A stretch of DNA of 64,000 nucleotides from NCBI RefSeq assembly GCF_039531105.1, contig NZ_BAAAPK010000001.1, forward strand, positions 1,364,001 to 1,428,000. Reading direction: 5' to 3'. Position numbers and translations under genes: made by a program. Shown here one piece after another: positions 8,431 through 17,652 of this stretch. Source of the DNA: Microbacterium lacus. GTDB lineage: Bacteria; Actinomycetota; Actinomycetes; Actinomycetales; Microbacteriaceae. The notes under the pieces are model-generated. The model ran no database searches, was not told the DNA's origin, and saw only the letters and a program-made list of their open reading frames with translations. Position 1 is the stretch's first letter. Each line of letters starts with the position of its first letter.

Positions 8431-9213
8431 TCAGGTGAGGGAGAACTCGGCGCGGATCCGGTCCCTGATCTCGACGTACTCGGGGACGTCCCAGAAGAAC
8501 AGCAGCTTCTCGGCCACCGGCGACGAGTCCTCCGGGCGATCCTCGAGCACGAACGTCATGAAGCTCTCAGCGAAGTCTTCGACGACGTTGGTGGCCGCGT
8601 AGTCCGACACGAAGTCCTCCTCGTGCGCGGCGTAGAACGCCGCGGCCGCATCGGGGTCGTCGTCGTCCGGTGTCGGCGCGTCCGACCCGTACGGCAGCCA
8701 GAAGCGCTCGTCGAACGCGAGGAGCAGCGAATCCGGGGCGAGGCACCCCTCGGACAGTTCGAGCGTGTCGCACGAGGCGACGTCGGGATCGGCATCCGCG
8801 ACGCCGAGGCTGAGGATGTGGCCGTATTCGTGGATCAGGGTCGACAGCAGCAGATCCTGATCGTCCGCGAACGCAAGGTTCGCTGCGAGCACCCAGTACT
8901 CGGGGTCGTCGGCGCGGTGCACGTAGGCGAGCGTGTCGCTGTCCACGTCATCGCCCGCACGGTATTCGCTCATGGATGACGCCGCGAAGGCGGGGGTGAC
9001 GACTCGTACGAACAGGTCCCAGACGGTCGCGGCACGCTCGTCGGGTGCCGGCTCGAGGTCGCCCTCCTGCACGGCGTAGACCTCGGCCGTGCCGAAGTCG
9101 TCGTCCTCCTGCACCACGGCGCCGCGGGTGCCGGTCGCCGCGCAGCCCGCGAGCAGCAGCACGGCGGCGACGATCGCCGCGACGGCGGCTCCGGCAACCC
9201 GGTGCGAGCTCAC
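8431..9213 (-). CDS. Secreted lipoprotein with HExxH putative metallopeptidase domain
   Basis: The 260-residue protein has a lipoprotein signal ending in the lipobox LAGC (Cys24), so it should be anchored outside the membrane. HEYGH at residues 128-132 is a zinc-binding HExxH motif, and EDFAESF near residue 217 could supply the third ligand and be part of the active-site helix. I do not recognise a named peptidase family. The GTG start lies 5 nt after the acdS stop and behind GGAG, so it is probably the last gene of the gntR-acdS unit. Substrate unknown. Confidence 0.75.
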   Translation of the reverse strand: MSSHRVAGAAVAAIVAAVLLLAGCAATGTRGAVVQEDDDFGTAEVYAVQEGDLEPAPDERAATVWDLFVRVVTPAFAASSMSEYRAGDDVDSDTLAYVHRADDPEYWVLAANLAFADDQDLLLSTLIHEYGHILSLGVADADPDVASCDTLELSEGCLAPDSLLLAFDERFWLPYGSDAPTPDDDDPDAAAAFYAAHEEDFVSDYAATNVVEDFAESFMTFVLEDRPEDSSPVAEKLLFFWDVPEYVEIRDRIRAEFSLT

Positions 9214-9218
9214 GGGAC

Positions 9219-10238
9219 TCAGCTCCAGAGCGAGTGGTACGCGTTGATCGCGGGCTGCCCGCCCAGGTGCGCGTAGAGCACGTGCGAATCCTTCGGGATG
9301 TCGCCGCTCTGCACGAGGTCGATGAGCCCCGCGAGGGACTTGCCCTCGTACACGGGGTCGGTGATCATCGCCTCCAGCTGGGCGCCGAGGGCCATCGCGT
9401 TCATCGTCGACTCCACGGGGATGCCGTACAGATCTCCCGCCCAGCCTTCGAGCACCTGGATCTCGTCGTCGCGCAGGTCACGGCCGAGCTCGATGAGCGC
9501 TGCCGTGTTCCGCGCGATGCGCTCGACCTGATCGCGCGTCTTCGACAGGGTGGCCGAGGCGTCGATCCCGAGCACGCGGCGCTTCACGCCGGTGAGGTCC
9601 TCCAGGGCCGCGAACCCGGCGATCATGCCGGCGTGCGTCGAACCGGTCACTGTGCAGACGATGACCGTGTCGAACGTGATGCCGAGGGCCCTCTCCTGCT
9701 CGGCGACCTCGAACGCCCAGTTGGCGAAGCCGAGTCCGCCGAGCGGATGCTCGGAGGCCCCGGCGGGGATGGGGTACGGCTTGCCGCCGGATGCCTCCAC
9801 CTCCGCGAGCGCGTTCTTCCACGAGTCGCGCACGCCGATGTCGAAGCCGGCGTCGTCGAGGCGCGAATCCGCGCCCATCATGCGCGAGAGCAGGATGTTG
9901 CCGACCTTGTCGTTCACGGGGTCGTCCCAGGGCACCCACTTCTCCTGCACGAGCCGTGCCTTCAGCCCCAGGTGGGCGGCGACGGCGGCGACCTGCCGGG
10001 TGTGGTTCGACTGGTATCCGCCGATCGAGACGAGGGTGTCGGCGCCGGACGCGAGGACGTCGGGCACGATGTACTCGAGCTTGCGCACCTTGTTGCCGCC
10101 GTACGCGAGGCCGCTGGAGACGTCCTCGCGCTTGGCCCAGACCTGGGCCCCACCGAGATGTTGGGTCAGGCGTTTCAGGTGCTGCAGGGGGCTCGGCCCG
10201 AACGTCAGCGGGTAGCGGGGGAATTCGGCCAGTCTCAT
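9219..10238 (-). CDS. acdS: 1-aminocyclopropane-1-carboxylate (ACC) deaminase
   Basis: This 339-residue PLP enzyme cleaves ACC to 2-oxobutyrate and ammonia. The cofactor lysine is Lys50 in AYGGNKVRK, and the nucleophilic Ser77 is in [10 protein letters not shown]. The residues that separate ACC deaminase from D-cysteine desulfhydrase are present: Tyr297-Glu298 (VYEGKS) and Leu325 (YAHLGG). Soil and plant-associated bacteria use it to lower plant ethylene precursor or as a nitrogen source. The start is the ATG overlapping the gntR stop (ATGA); the longer frame upstream lies inside gntR. Regulation by the adjacent GntR protein is likely. Confidence 0.92.
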   Translation of the reverse strand: MRLAEFPRYPLTFGPSPLQHLKRLTQHLGGAQVWAKREDVSSGLAYGGNKVRKLEYIVPDVLASGADTLVSIGGYQSNHTRQVAAVAAHLGLKARLVQEKWVPWDDPVNDKVGNILLSRMMGADSRLDDAGFDIGVRDSWKNALAEVEASGGKPYPIPAGASEHPLGGLGFANWAFEVAEQERALGITFDTVIVCTVTGSTHAGMIAGFAALEDLTGVKRRVLGIDASATLSKTRDQVERIARNTAALIELGRDLRDDEIQVLEGWAGDLYGIPVESTMNAMALGAQLEAMITDPVYEGKSLAGLIDLVQSGDIPKDSHVLYAHLGGQPAINAYHSLWS

Positions 10239-10900
10239 GCGTCGGGTCCTTCGATCGGGGCGGGTGCGGCAAGGCTCTGCCAGGTCTGTTCGGCGACGCG
10301 AGCGGCACCCTCGGCGTCGCCGGCGGCGCACAGGTCGATGAGCGCTCGGTGGCGGGCGACGGATGCCGCTCCTTCGTGCGACGCGAAGCGCAGGCGCTCC
10401 GCGCGGTGCAGCACCGGCTCGTACTGCGCGATCACCGCCGCCGCGGCGGCGTTCCCGGACACCTCGACCGCGATGCGGTGGAAGGCCTCGTCGGCGCGGA
10501 GGGCGGCATCCGTGTCGCCGGCCCGCTGCGCGGCCGCGAACGCGTCGTTCGCGGCACGCATGCGCTGCAGGTCTTCGGCATCGAGCCGGGGGACCGCTTC
10601 GCGGACGACCAGGGCGTGCATCGCGGCGACCACGGCCTGCGCGTCGCGGACCTGGCGGTCCTCCAGCGGTGCGACCACGGTCGACCTGCCGGGGACGGCG
10701 CGCACGAGTCCCGCACGCGCGAGCTCCAGCAGCGCCTCGCGCACCGGCGTGCGGCTGACGCCGAGCCAGGTCGCCAATTCGGTGTCGCGCAGCTGCTCCT
10801 GCGGGGCGAGCGTGCCGTCGACGATCGCGTCGCGGATCCGCGCGTACACGTCATCGCGGAGGAGGGGACGCGGAGGGAGGGCGACGGAGGGAACCGGCAT
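10235..10900 (-). CDS. GntR-family regulator, FCD (FadR-type) domain
   Basis: The 221-residue protein has a winged helix-turn-helix at about residues 12-75 ([16 protein letters not shown], then [26 protein letters not shown]). An all-helical FCD ligand domain follows at about 85-215, with a metal-type [14 protein letters not shown] segment. It is the first gene of the gntR-acdS-lipoprotein unit and its stop overlaps the acdS start. A perfect 14-bp palindrome overlaps its start codon, suggesting self-repression and control of acdS. The inducer is not evident; ACC or another amino acid is a guess from context. Confidence 0.9.
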   Translation of the reverse strand: MPVPSVALPPRPLLRDDVYARIRDAIVDGTLAPQEQLRDTELATWLGVSRTPVREALLELARAGLVRAVPGRSTVVAPLEDRQVRDAQAVVAAMHALVVREAVPRLDAEDLQRMRAANDAFAAAQRAGDTDAALRADEAFHRIAVEVSGNAAAAAVIAQYEPVLHRAERLRFASHEGAASVARHRALIDLCAAGDAEGAARVAEQTWQSLAAPAPIEGPDA

Positions 10901-10913
10901 GCAATATATTGCA
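10900..10913. promoter_or_regulatory. Palindromic operator of the GntR regulator
   Basis: TGCAATATATTGCA is a perfect 14-bp inverted repeat, strikingly AT-rich in this GC-rich sequence. It overlaps the first base of the gntR ATG (minus strand) and probably the promoter. Its size and symmetry fit FadR-type GntR operators. Confidence 0.7.
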
Positions 10914-10944
10914 CACCACGCGCGGCCGTCGCGTCAAACCCGAT

Positions 10945-11577
10945 TCAGTGCAGCGTGCCGCCGGGGAGGTGCTCGTCCACCTGCGCGTCGAGGCTCACCC
11001 GGACGATGATCTCGACCGCCCGTGCGATCGCGTCCGCCGTCAGGGCCGGTGCGCCCTGGGGGGCGTGCTCGATGCTCCACGGGACGTGGACGAACCCGGC
11101 GCGCACACCCTCCGGCGCGGCGTCCAGCAGGGCGAAGAACGTGTGGTTGCAAACGAACGTCCCTGCCGAATACGACACTTCGGCGGGCGTGCCGGAGGCG
11201 AGCACGGCGTGGGCCGCGGACTTGACGGGCAGAGTCGAGAAGTGCGCGGCCGGAGCCCCGGGGACGCTGGGCTCGTCCGTCGGCTGGAACCCGGCGTTGT
11301 CGGGGATGCGGGCATCCGCCAGGTTGATCGCGACGCGCTCGACGCCGATCCCGCTCCGCCCGCCCGCGAGCCCCGTCGCGACCACGACGTCCGGCCGATG
11401 CTGCGCGAGCAGCTCGCGCATCCGCGCCGCAGCGCCGGCGAACGTGACCGGCAGGACCGCGGTGATCAGCTCCTCCGGGCCGCTCCAGCGGGACGCGACG
11501 AGGTGGACGGCCTCCTCTGACGGGTTCACCGCATCGCCGGCGAACGGCTCGAAACCCGTGAGCAGTGCCTTCGTCAT
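10945..11577 (-). CDS. pcp: Pyroglutamyl-peptidase I
   Basis: The 210-residue cysteine peptidase removes N-terminal pyroglutamate from peptides. The catalytic triad is Glu80 (GVERVAIN), Cys143 (GTFVCNHTFF) and His164 (GFVHVPW), all in the family context. The N-terminus TGFEPFAG is the family hallmark. Length is typical. It lies upstream of gntR on the same strand with a 44-nt gap, but the gntR operator suggests a separate promoter there. Its own -10 box lies 6 nt before the ATG. Confidence 0.95.
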   Translation of the reverse strand: MTKALLTGFEPFAGDAVNPSEEAVHLVASRWSGPEELITAVLPVTFAGAAARMRELLAQHRPDVVVATGLAGGRSGIGVERVAINLADARIPDNAGFQPTDEPSVPGAPAAHFSTLPVKSAAHAVLASGTPAEVSYSAGTFVCNHTFFALLDAAPEGVRAGFVHVPWSIEHAPQGAPALTADAIARAVEIIVRVSLDAQVDEHLPGGTLH

Positions 11578-11583
11578 CGCTCC

Positions 11584-11589
11584 AGGCTA
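11584..11589 (-). promoter_or_regulatory. -10 box of pcp, leaderless arrangement
   Basis: On the minus strand TAGCCT ends 6 nt before the ATG of pcp. The spacer GGAGCG is weakly Shine-Dalgarno-like. Confidence 0.55.
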
Positions 11590-11627
11590 TGACGGTGGGT
11601 CCTCGGGCGGATTTCTTTCCGCGATTC

Positions 11628-11634
11628 GGGAACC
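11628..11634 (+). promoter_or_regulatory. Candidate ECF-type -35 element
   Basis: GGGAACC precedes the ECF sigma gene by 28 nt and matches the AAC-containing -35 recognised by many ECF sigma factors. It would fit autoregulation. The -10 is not clear, so the call is weak. Confidence 0.35.
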
Positions 11635-11662
11635 TTTTCGGCTGTGACGGACACTTCTGGGT

Positions 11663-12199
11663 ATGAGCGACGACGATGCTGCCGCGTGGAAACGGGTGCG
11701 AGCGGGCGATGAGCTTGCACTGGCAGAGCTGTTCGACCGGCACGAGGCCCGGCTGTTCCGCCACGCGCGTCGCTTGCTGTCCACTCGCGAGGATGCGAAG
11801 GATGCGGTGACCGTGGCCTTCTTCGAGCTCTGGCGCCGCCGGGAGTCGGTGCGGCTCGTGGACGGGTCGCCGCTCCCATGGCTCTTGAACACGGTCTCGC
11901 ACGCGGCCCGCAACCTCGAACGCGCCGGGCGGCGCTACCGGACGCTTCTCACCCGCACACCCGCTGCGTCGCACCACGAAACACCGGTGCTTTCCGATGA
12001 GTCCGGCGTTCTCGCGGCACTGAAGCGACTGCCGGCCCGGGAGCAGAGCGTGATCGTGCTCACCGTGCTCGAGGGCTACCCCGATCGTGCCGCGGCCGAG
12101 ACCCTGGGCATCCCGGTCGGCACCGTGAAGTCCCGACTCGCCCGCGCGAAGGCGAAACTGCGCGATGAGATGACCGCGATGGAGGCATCATGGGCCTGA
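11663..12199 (+). CDS. ECF RNA polymerase sigma factor
   Basis: The 178-residue protein has sigma region 2 at about residues 20-90 (LFDRHEARLFRHARRLL, EDAKDAVTVAFFELWRRR) and sigma region 4 at about 110-170 (LPAREQSVIVLTVLEGYPDRAAAETLGIPVGTVKSRLARAK). It overlaps the next gene by 10 nt, so the membrane protein encoded there is its likely regulator. Upstream, GGGAACC at 11628-11634 resembles an ECF-type -35 element, hinting at autoregulation; I could not assign a matching -10. The target genes are unknown. Confidence 0.93.
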   Translation: MSDDDAAAWKRVRAGDELALAELFDRHEARLFRHARRLLSTREDAKDAVTVAFFELWRRRESVRLVDGSPLPWLLNTVSHAARNLERAGRRYRTLLTRTPAASHHETPVLSDESGVLAALKRLPAREQSVIVLTVLEGYPDRAAAETLGIPVGTVKSRLARAKAKLRDEMTAMEASWA

Positions 12200-13317
12200 A
12201 CGACGACGAACTGACGCCTCGCGAGCACCAGCACATCCGGGAGGTCCTGCTATCCGGAGTGCACACGGTCAAGCCGGTGGGCACGCACCGCACGCAGCTC
12301 ATCGCCGGAGCGCTCGCGATCCTGCTCGTCGCAGGGGTGACCGGGGGAGCGATCGCTGCAGCCTCCAACCTCGGCGCCGATAGCGCCGCGGTGACATCGA
12401 CTCCCTCGCCCACCCCGAGCATCTCCCGAACCCCCGCGCCGAGCCCGACGCCGACGGTCGCACCGGACATTTCCGCCCCCGTCGCCGTCGAGGGAGACTG
12501 CGCGTTGCTCCTGTCCGCAGAGGAGGCGAACGAGATCCTCGGTGTCACCGCAGAAGTGCGGCACCCGCTGTCCATCGACGACCCGTCGCTCATCGGCGGT
12601 GTGACCTGCACCTGGTCCGCCGTCGACGACACCTACCCGTACCTCTACGTGGCCGCCTACCCGACCGCCGTCGTTCCCGCCGACATCCGGGCGAAAGCCG
12701 GGGTGGTGCCCGACTGCCTCGGCGGCGACGAATGCGTTTACTCGGCGGTCTACGGGGACGCGTGGGTCGTGGCGTACGGAGGCGATGCGGACAGAGCAGT
12801 GCGCGCCGTCGCGCTCGCCGGACCCCGCGCCCAGAGCGAGCCCGGCGTCCCGGCCGAGCTCCCCGCCGGGTCGTGGCTGCTGCCGGTCTGTGAGGACCTC
12901 CGCGCCGTTGTCGCCGCCCACCTTTCGCGCGACGATCTCGGGCCTTATCAGGGCGATGCGAACCCGAGCGGCGTCGTGTACGACCTCGAGGCGGCGAACG
13001 GTCTGAGATCGTGGTGCGGGTCCAACGGCTCTCCACCGGCAGAGAACCCGCAGAACCGCCTCGAACTGATCGAGATCGACGTCGGACCGGGCAGTCGCGG
13101 CGCATCGGCCGACGCGATTTCGAGCGCCGGGCTGGTCGCGGTGGACGTTCCCGGCGCGACGGCGGCCTGGATCGGTCCGTTGAGCTCCGAGTCCACGGTG
13201 ATCGTCGCGGCGACGGACCGCAACGCGATCCGCGTGTCGGCTCACTTCCTCGATCGCGAAACCCTCGCCTCGCTGACGGGCGCGCTGATCGCCCACCTCG
13301 ACGCGAGCGTTCGCTGA
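12190..13317 (+). CDS. Single-pass membrane protein coupled to ECF sigma factor, possible anti-sigma factor
   Basis: The 375-residue protein has a cytoplasmic N-terminus of about 33 residues, one transmembrane helix at about 34-58 ([23 protein letters not shown]), a Ser/Thr/Pro linker at about 68-95, and an extracytoplasmic part with several cysteines ([20 protein letters not shown], a further CEDL). The 10-nt overlap with the sigma gene and the membrane topology suggest an anti-sigma role. The zinc anti-sigma HxxxCxxC motif is absent from the short cytoplasmic part. The outer domain resembles in outline the lipoprotein at 35347-35982. Function inferred from context only. Confidence 0.65.
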   Translation: MGLNDDELTPREHQHIREVLLSGVHTVKPVGTHRTQLIAGALAILLVAGVTGGAIAAASNLGADSAAVTSTPSPTPSISRTPAPSPTPTVAPDISAPVAVEGDCALLLSAEEANEILGVTAEVRHPLSIDDPSLIGGVTCTWSAVDDTYPYLYVAAYPTAVVPADIRAKAGVVPDCLGGDECVYSAVYGDAWVVAYGGDADRAVRAVALAGPRAQSEPGVPAELPAGSWLLPVCEDLRAVVAAHLSRDDLGPYQGDANPSGVVYDLEAANGLRSWCGSNGSPPAENPQNRLELIEIDVGPGSRGASADAISSAGLVAVDVPGATAAWIGPLSSESTVIVAATDRNAIRVSAHFLDRETLASLTGALIAHLDASVR

Positions 13318-13343
13318 CGCGGCGCCGACGACAGCCCCGCGTC

Positions 13344-13349
13344 TAAGCT
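13344..13349 (+). promoter_or_regulatory. -10 box of proS, leaderless arrangement
   Basis: TAAGCT ends 8 nt before the GTG start of proS. The same TAAGCTTGACCC string precedes the gene at 29053. Confidence 0.55.
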
Positions 13350-13357
13350 TGACCCTC

Positions 13358-15127
13358 GTGGTCACACGTCTCTCGCACTACTTCCTCCGCACGCTCCGCG
13401 AAGACCCCGCCGACGCCGAGGTCGCCTCGCACCGGTGGCTCGTCCGCGCCGGGTACATCCGCCGCCAGGCGCCGGGCATCTTCGCGTGGCTGCCGCTCGG
13501 CCTGCGGGTCAAGGCGAAGGTCGAAGGCATCATCCGCGACGAGATGACGGCGGCGGGCGCGTACGAGGTGCATTTCCCCGCGCTCCTGCCGCGCGAACCG
13601 TACGAGGTCACGGGCCGCTGGGAGGAGTACGGCGACGGCATCTTCCGCCTGCAGGATCGCAAGGGCGCCGACTACCTGCTCGCTCCAACGCACGAAGAGG
13701 TCTTCACGCTGCTGGTGAAGGACCTGTACTCGTCGTACAAAGACCTCCCGCTGGCCATCTACCAGATCCAGGACAAGTACCGCGATGAGGCGCGTCCCCG
13801 CGCCGGGCTTCTGCGCGGCCGCGAGTTCACGATGAAGGACGCGTACTCCTTCGACTACACGGATGCCGGGCTCGACGCGTCCTACATGGCCCAGCGCGAC
13901 GCCTATGAGCGCATCTTCGCCAGGCTCGGCCTCGAGTACGTCATCGTTCAGGCGGATGCCGGGGCCATGGGCGGGTCGCGGTCGGAGGAGTTCCTGCACC
14001 CGACCGCCGTCGGCGAGGACACGTTCGTCCGGTCCGCCGGCGGCTATGCCGCGAACGTCGAAGCGTTCACGACGGTCGCTCCCGACCCGATCGCCATCGA
14101 GGGCCTGCCCGAGCCCGTGATCTTCGACTCGCCCGACACACCGACGATCGCGACGCTCGTCGACCACGCGAACGCTCACCTCGACGCACCCGCCGAGGGG
14201 GAGTGGACCGCGGCGCACACGCTCAAGAACGTGGTCTTGGCCCTCACCCACCTCGACGGCACGCGCGAGCTCGTCGTCATCGGCCTCCCGGGTGATCGCG
14301 ACGTCGACGACAAGCGCGTCGAGGTCGCGTTCGCCCCCGCCGAAGTCGAGCAGGCCACGCCCGAGGACTTCGAGAAGCACCCGCTCCTGGTCAAGGGCTA
14401 CATCGGTCCGTGGTCGCCCACGGGCGCGATCCTCGGCGAGGAGTCCGCCACCGGCATCCGCTATCTGCTGGACCCCCGCGTCGTCGACGGCACGAGCTGG
14501 ATCACCGGCGCGAACATCGATCAGAAGCACGTGCACTCGCTCGTCGCCGGCCGTGATTTTGCAGGCGACGGCTTCGTCGAGGTCGCATCGGTGCGCGCGG
14601 GCGACCCCGCCCCCGACGGCTCCGGTCCGGTGGAACTCGCGCGCGGCATGGAGATCGGCCACGTCTTCCAGCTCGGCCGAAAGTACGCCGACGCGCTGGG
14701 GCTGAAAGTCCTCGATGAGAACGGCAAGCTCGTCACCGTCACGATGGGCTCGTACGGCATCGGGGTCACACGCATCCTCGCGATCATCGCCGAGCTCAAC
14801 AACGACGAGAAGGGACTCATCTGGCCGGCATCCGTATCACCGTTCGACGTCCACGTCGTGGCGGCGGGGCGCGACGCCGTCGCGTTCGAGGTCGCCGAGG
14901 ACCTCGCGAAGGAACTCGAGGCCGCCGGCAAGGATGTCCTGCTCGATGATCGACCGAAAGTGTCGCCGGGTGTGAAGTTCGGCGATGCCGAGATCGTGGG
15001 CGTGCCGAAGATCGTCATCGTCGGGCGAGGTGCCGCGGACGGTCAGGTCGAGCTGTGGGATCGCCGCAGCGGGGATCGCGAGACCATCTCGATCGCGGAT
15101 GCCGTCGGCCGACTGACCGTCGGCTGA
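13358..15127 (+). CDS. proS: Prolyl-tRNA synthetase
   Basis: The 589-residue class II synthetase charges tRNA-Pro. Motif 1 region, motif 2 ([24 protein letters not shown]) and motif 3 ([16 protein letters not shown]) are all present. An editing (INS) domain lies between motifs 2 and 3, and an anticodon-binding domain ends the protein ([13 protein letters not shown], then [21 protein letters not shown]). This is the bacterial long form. I chose the GTG at 13358 because MVTRLSHYF is the usual beginning and a -10 box fits it; a TTG three codons earlier is less likely. Confidence 0.96.
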   Translation: MVTRLSHYFLRTLREDPADAEVASHRWLVRAGYIRRQAPGIFAWLPLGLRVKAKVEGIIRDEMTAAGAYEVHFPALLPREPYEVTGRWEEYGDGIFRLQDRKGADYLLAPTHEEVFTLLVKDLYSSYKDLPLAIYQIQDKYRDEARPRAGLLRGREFTMKDAYSFDYTDAGLDASYMAQRDAYERIFARLGLEYVIVQADAGAMGGSRSEEFLHPTAVGEDTFVRSAGGYAANVEAFTTVAPDPIAIEGLPEPVIFDSPDTPTIATLVDHANAHLDAPAEGEWTAAHTLKNVVLALTHLDGTRELVVIGLPGDRDVDDKRVEVAFAPAEVEQATPEDFEKHPLLVKGYIGPWSPTGAILGEESATGIRYLLDPRVVDGTSWITGANIDQKHVHSLVAGRDFAGDGFVEVASVRAGDPAPDGSGPVELARGMEIGHVFQLGRKYADALGLKVLDENGKLVTVTMGSYGIGVTRILAIIAELNNDEKGLIWPASVSPFDVHVVAAGRDAVAFEVAEDLAKELEAAGKDVLLDDRPKVSPGVKFGDAEIVGVPKIVIVGRGAADGQVELWDRRSGDRETISIADAVGRLTVG

Positions 15128-15161
15128 TCCGCTCACGCGCGGAGCGTGGGAGGCTGGAGGC

Positions 15162-16226
15162 GTGTCCGAATCCGGTGCCCCCATCCCCGCCGAGGTCACC
15201 GAGGCCGTCCGCGGAGTGCTGGAGCATGCCGGCATCACGACCGACGCGGACCTCGTCGCCCGCATCCTCACCACGGGCGTCGGGCTGGGGATGGATCGCA
15301 CCAGTCGGCTGGATCTGAAGATCACTTCCGCCGCACTGACCGAGATGCGGGCAGCGTTCCGGCTGTTCGCCCCCTTCGAGGACGTGCCGAAGGCGACGAT
15401 CTTCGGGTCGGCGCGGACTCGACCGGATGACGAGCTCTACCTCGCCACGATGCGGGTCGCACGTGCCCTGGCCGAACGCGGATGGATGGTGGTGACCGGC
15501 GCGGGTCCCGGCATCATGCAGGCGGCCGCGGAGGGGGCGGGCGTGGACCACTCGATCGGGGTGTCGATCCGGCTGCCGTTCGAGGACAAGCCGAATGCAC
15601 TCCTGGCGCGCAGCGCCAACAACGTCGCGATGAAGTACTTCTTCACGCGCAAGCTCATGCTGGTGAAGGAGTCAACCGGCTTCGTGTGCCTCCCCGGCGG
15701 CTTCGGCACGCTCGACGAGATGTTCGAGCTGCTCACCCTGCAACAGACCGGGAAGGCCGAGCCCACTCCGATCGTGCTGCTGGACGAACCCGGCGGCACG
15801 TTCTGGGCGGGGCTGCGGCGCTTCGTCGACGAGCAGCTCGTGACGTCGGGCGTGATCTCGCCGCACGATTTCGATCGGGTGCTCATCACGGATTCGGTCG
15901 AGGCCGCCGCCGACGAACTGACCGGCTTCTGGCGAAACTACGATTCGCTGCGCTGGGTCGGCGGCCGGCTCGTCCTCCGTCTGCGCGCAGAGCCCACGCC
16001 CGAAGAAGTGGACTCGCTCAACGAGCAGTTCGGGTCGCTCGTGCGGGAGGGGCGGATCGAGGCCGGGACGGCGCTCCCGCAAGAGCTGGCCGATGCGGAC
16101 CGGCCGGACCTGCCTCGTCTGATCCTCACTCCGGATCAGTTCCAGGTGGGGTCCCTCCACCGACTGATCCGCGCGATCAACGAGTTCGACAGCGCGCCGT
16201 CCACTCCGGGAGCGGTCAGCAGCTGA
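15162..16226 (+). CDS. LOG-family protein (nucleotide monophosphate phosphoribohydrolase-like)
   Basis: The 354-residue protein contains the Rossmann-like LOG domain with GSARTRPDD, VVTGAGPGIMQAAAEGA and the active-site motif PGGFGTLDEMFE at residues 178-189. The family, often mislabelled lysine decarboxylase, cleaves nucleoside 5'-monophosphates such as cytokinin ribotides or AMP to base and ribose 5-phosphate. N- and C-terminal extensions of about 70 and 100 residues make this longer than plant LOG and closer to bacterial PpnN-size proteins. Starts at GTG. Convergent with the next gene, overlapping it by 11 nt. Confidence 0.88.
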   Translation: MSESGAPIPAEVTEAVRGVLEHAGITTDADLVARILTTGVGLGMDRTSRLDLKITSAALTEMRAAFRLFAPFEDVPKATIFGSARTRPDDELYLATMRVARALAERGWMVVTGAGPGIMQAAAEGAGVDHSIGVSIRLPFEDKPNALLARSANNVAMKYFFTRKLMLVKESTGFVCLPGGFGTLDEMFELLTLQQTGKAEPTPIVLLDEPGGTFWAGLRRFVDEQLVTSGVISPHDFDRVLITDSVEAAADELTGFWRNYDSLRWVGGRLVLRLRAEPTPEEVDSLNEQFGSLVREGRIEAGTALPQELADADRPDLPRLILTPDQFQVGSLHRLIRAINEFDSAPSTPGAVSS

Positions 16227-16722
16227 TCTTCTCGTGCCGCATCGTGTCGTCGGGGGTGTCCTTCGTCACGAGGGCCTTGAGCATGCCCGCCGCCATCACG
16301 AGCTTTCCGTGCTTGGGTTCCCAGAACTCGCACTCCACGGGCGTGACCTTCAACAGCGCGATGTCGGGGGTCTCGAGTCCGTCCTCGAACCAGATGTCGA
16401 GGGACGCGGTGTACAGCTCCTCCATCTTCGCGCGGTCGTGCACGACCGCAGCGCGGCCCGCGACGGAGACGAAGCGCATTCCTTTCGCGTCGAGGTAGGA
16501 CAGGCCCACCTCGTGGTCGGCCCGCACTTCGTCCGCCTTCTTCGAGTCGTCCGCCGTGAAGAACCAGATGTCGCCGTTCTCATCCATCTGGCGCGTGCTC
16601 ATGGGCCGCGAAACGAGGTTGCCGGCGGCATCCTGCGTCGTCAGCATCGTGAAGTCGATGTCCTCCACGAGTTCCTTCAGGCGCACGATCGCCTCGGTCT
16701 GGGTCATTCGCTCATCGGTCAT
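16216..16722 (-). CDS. Pyridoxamine 5'-phosphate oxidase-fold general stress protein
   Basis: The 168-residue protein is a split-barrel flavin-binding protein of the general stress protein 26 type. Visible features are FTMLTTQDAAGNLVSRPM near residues 24-41, the DIWFFTADDSKKADE segment, and a late VEFWEPKHGKLV-like stretch (CEFWEPKHGKL). Members bind FMN or related cofactors and are usually stress-induced; the reaction is unknown. The gene ends inside the 3' end of the LOG gene, so the two mRNAs would overlap. Confidence 0.85.
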   Translation of the reverse strand: MTDERMTQTEAIVRLKELVEDIDFTMLTTQDAAGNLVSRPMSTRQMDENGDIWFFTADDSKKADEVRADHEVGLSYLDAKGMRFVSVAGRAAVVHDRAKMEELYTASLDIWFEDGLETPDIALLKVTPVECEFWEPKHGKLVMAAGMLKALVTKDTPDDTMRHEKISC

Positions 16723-16776
16723 GCACCGAGGCTCGCACCCATCTCCGAGGGAGCCAAGGGCTTGACACGGCGTTGG

Positions 16777-17598
16777 TCACAGACGCGCGAAGCGCGCGCG
16801 GAACAGGCAGAAGACCCCGTAGGCGATGAACCCGGCTCCCACGATCGCGACCAGCATCGGGCCGAGCGGAAGCCTCAGGAGCGCCTGCAGGGCGCCGTCG
16901 AGACCGCCGGCTGTATCGGCGTCCGCGTCGACGGCCGCGATGACCAGCAGGACGCCGACGATGCCGAGCGCGATCCCCTTCGCGACGAAGCCGATCAGGC
17001 CGAGTCCGGCAATCCCACGCCCCGGACCCTCGTCAGGGATGTCGACCTTGTCGCGGAACGAGCGTCGCACGCCCATGACGATGAACGCGATGCCGCCGAT
17101 CCCGATGCCGATCCCCGCGAGCACGAGCACGACAGACCCACCGGGGATCGACAGAAGACCCGCGCTGGCCGCCTCGGCAGCGGACTCGGCGTCCACGCGG
17201 GCGCCGAGCGCCACCGCCGCGGCGATCAGGCCGAGCGCGCCGAAGATCGCCGCCTGACCCCACGCGCCGATGCGCCGGCCCCACTTGCTGAAGAATCCGG
17301 TGGCGTTGTCGGCGGGGGCACGCTGCAGGATGCCGTCCACGAGCTGCCAGACGGCCAGAGCCCCCAGCGTGATCGCCGCCGTCCACAGCAGGATGAACCC
17401 GAACGGCACGGCGGCGATCGCCATGAGGGCGCCGGACTGGTCGCTCGCGCCGTCGCCTCCGAAGGCGACGATGACGGCGATCGCGCCGATCAGGATATGC
17501 AGCAGTCCGTTCGCCGCGTAGCCCCCACGGGCCAGGGCGCGAAGCGGAGCGCTGCGCTCCACCTCGCGCGCCACGCGGCGAGGGGCTGTCGCGTCCAT
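16777..17598 (-). CDS. DUF1206 membrane protein
   Basis: The 273-residue protein shows six hydrophobic segments in three repeated pairs, the DUF1206 arrangement. Each unit contains a Gly-rich helix followed by a polar R/K-rich loop (LARGGYAANGLLHILIG, GRRIGAWGQAAIFGALG, GLGLIGFVAKGIALG). Function of the family is unknown. It is divergent from the lipase-like gene, with both -10 boxes inside the 54-bp gap. Confidence 0.88.
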   Translation of the reverse strand: MDATAPRRVAREVERSAPLRALARGGYAANGLLHILIGAIAVIVAFGGDGASDQSGALMAIAAVPFGFILLWTAAITLGALAVWQLVDGILQRAPADNATGFFSKWGRRIGAWGQAAIFGALGLIAAAVALGARVDAESAAEAASAGLLSIPGGSVVLVLAGIGIGIGGIAFIVMGVRRSFRDKVDIPDEGPGRGIAGLGLIGFVAKGIALGIVGVLLVIAAVDADADTAGGLDGALQALLRLPLGPMLVAIVGAGFIAYGVFCLFRARFARL

Positions 17599-17604
17599 CA
17601 GGCC

Positions 17605-17610
17605 AGGCTA
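17605..17610 (-). promoter_or_regulatory. -10 box of the DUF1206 gene
   Basis: On the minus strand TAGCCT ends 6 nt before the ATG, the leaderless arrangement. Confidence 0.55.
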
Positions 17611-17639
17611 CGCGGGCAGGACGGCGTGGCGGTCCGATC

Positions 17640-17645
17640 TAGGAT
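17640..17645 (+). promoter_or_regulatory. -10 box of the membrane lipase-like gene
   Basis: TAGGAT ends 7 nt before the GTG at 17653 and supports that start. The in-frame ATG at 17644 lies within this box. Confidence 0.55.
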
Positions 17646-17652
17646 GGCCCGA

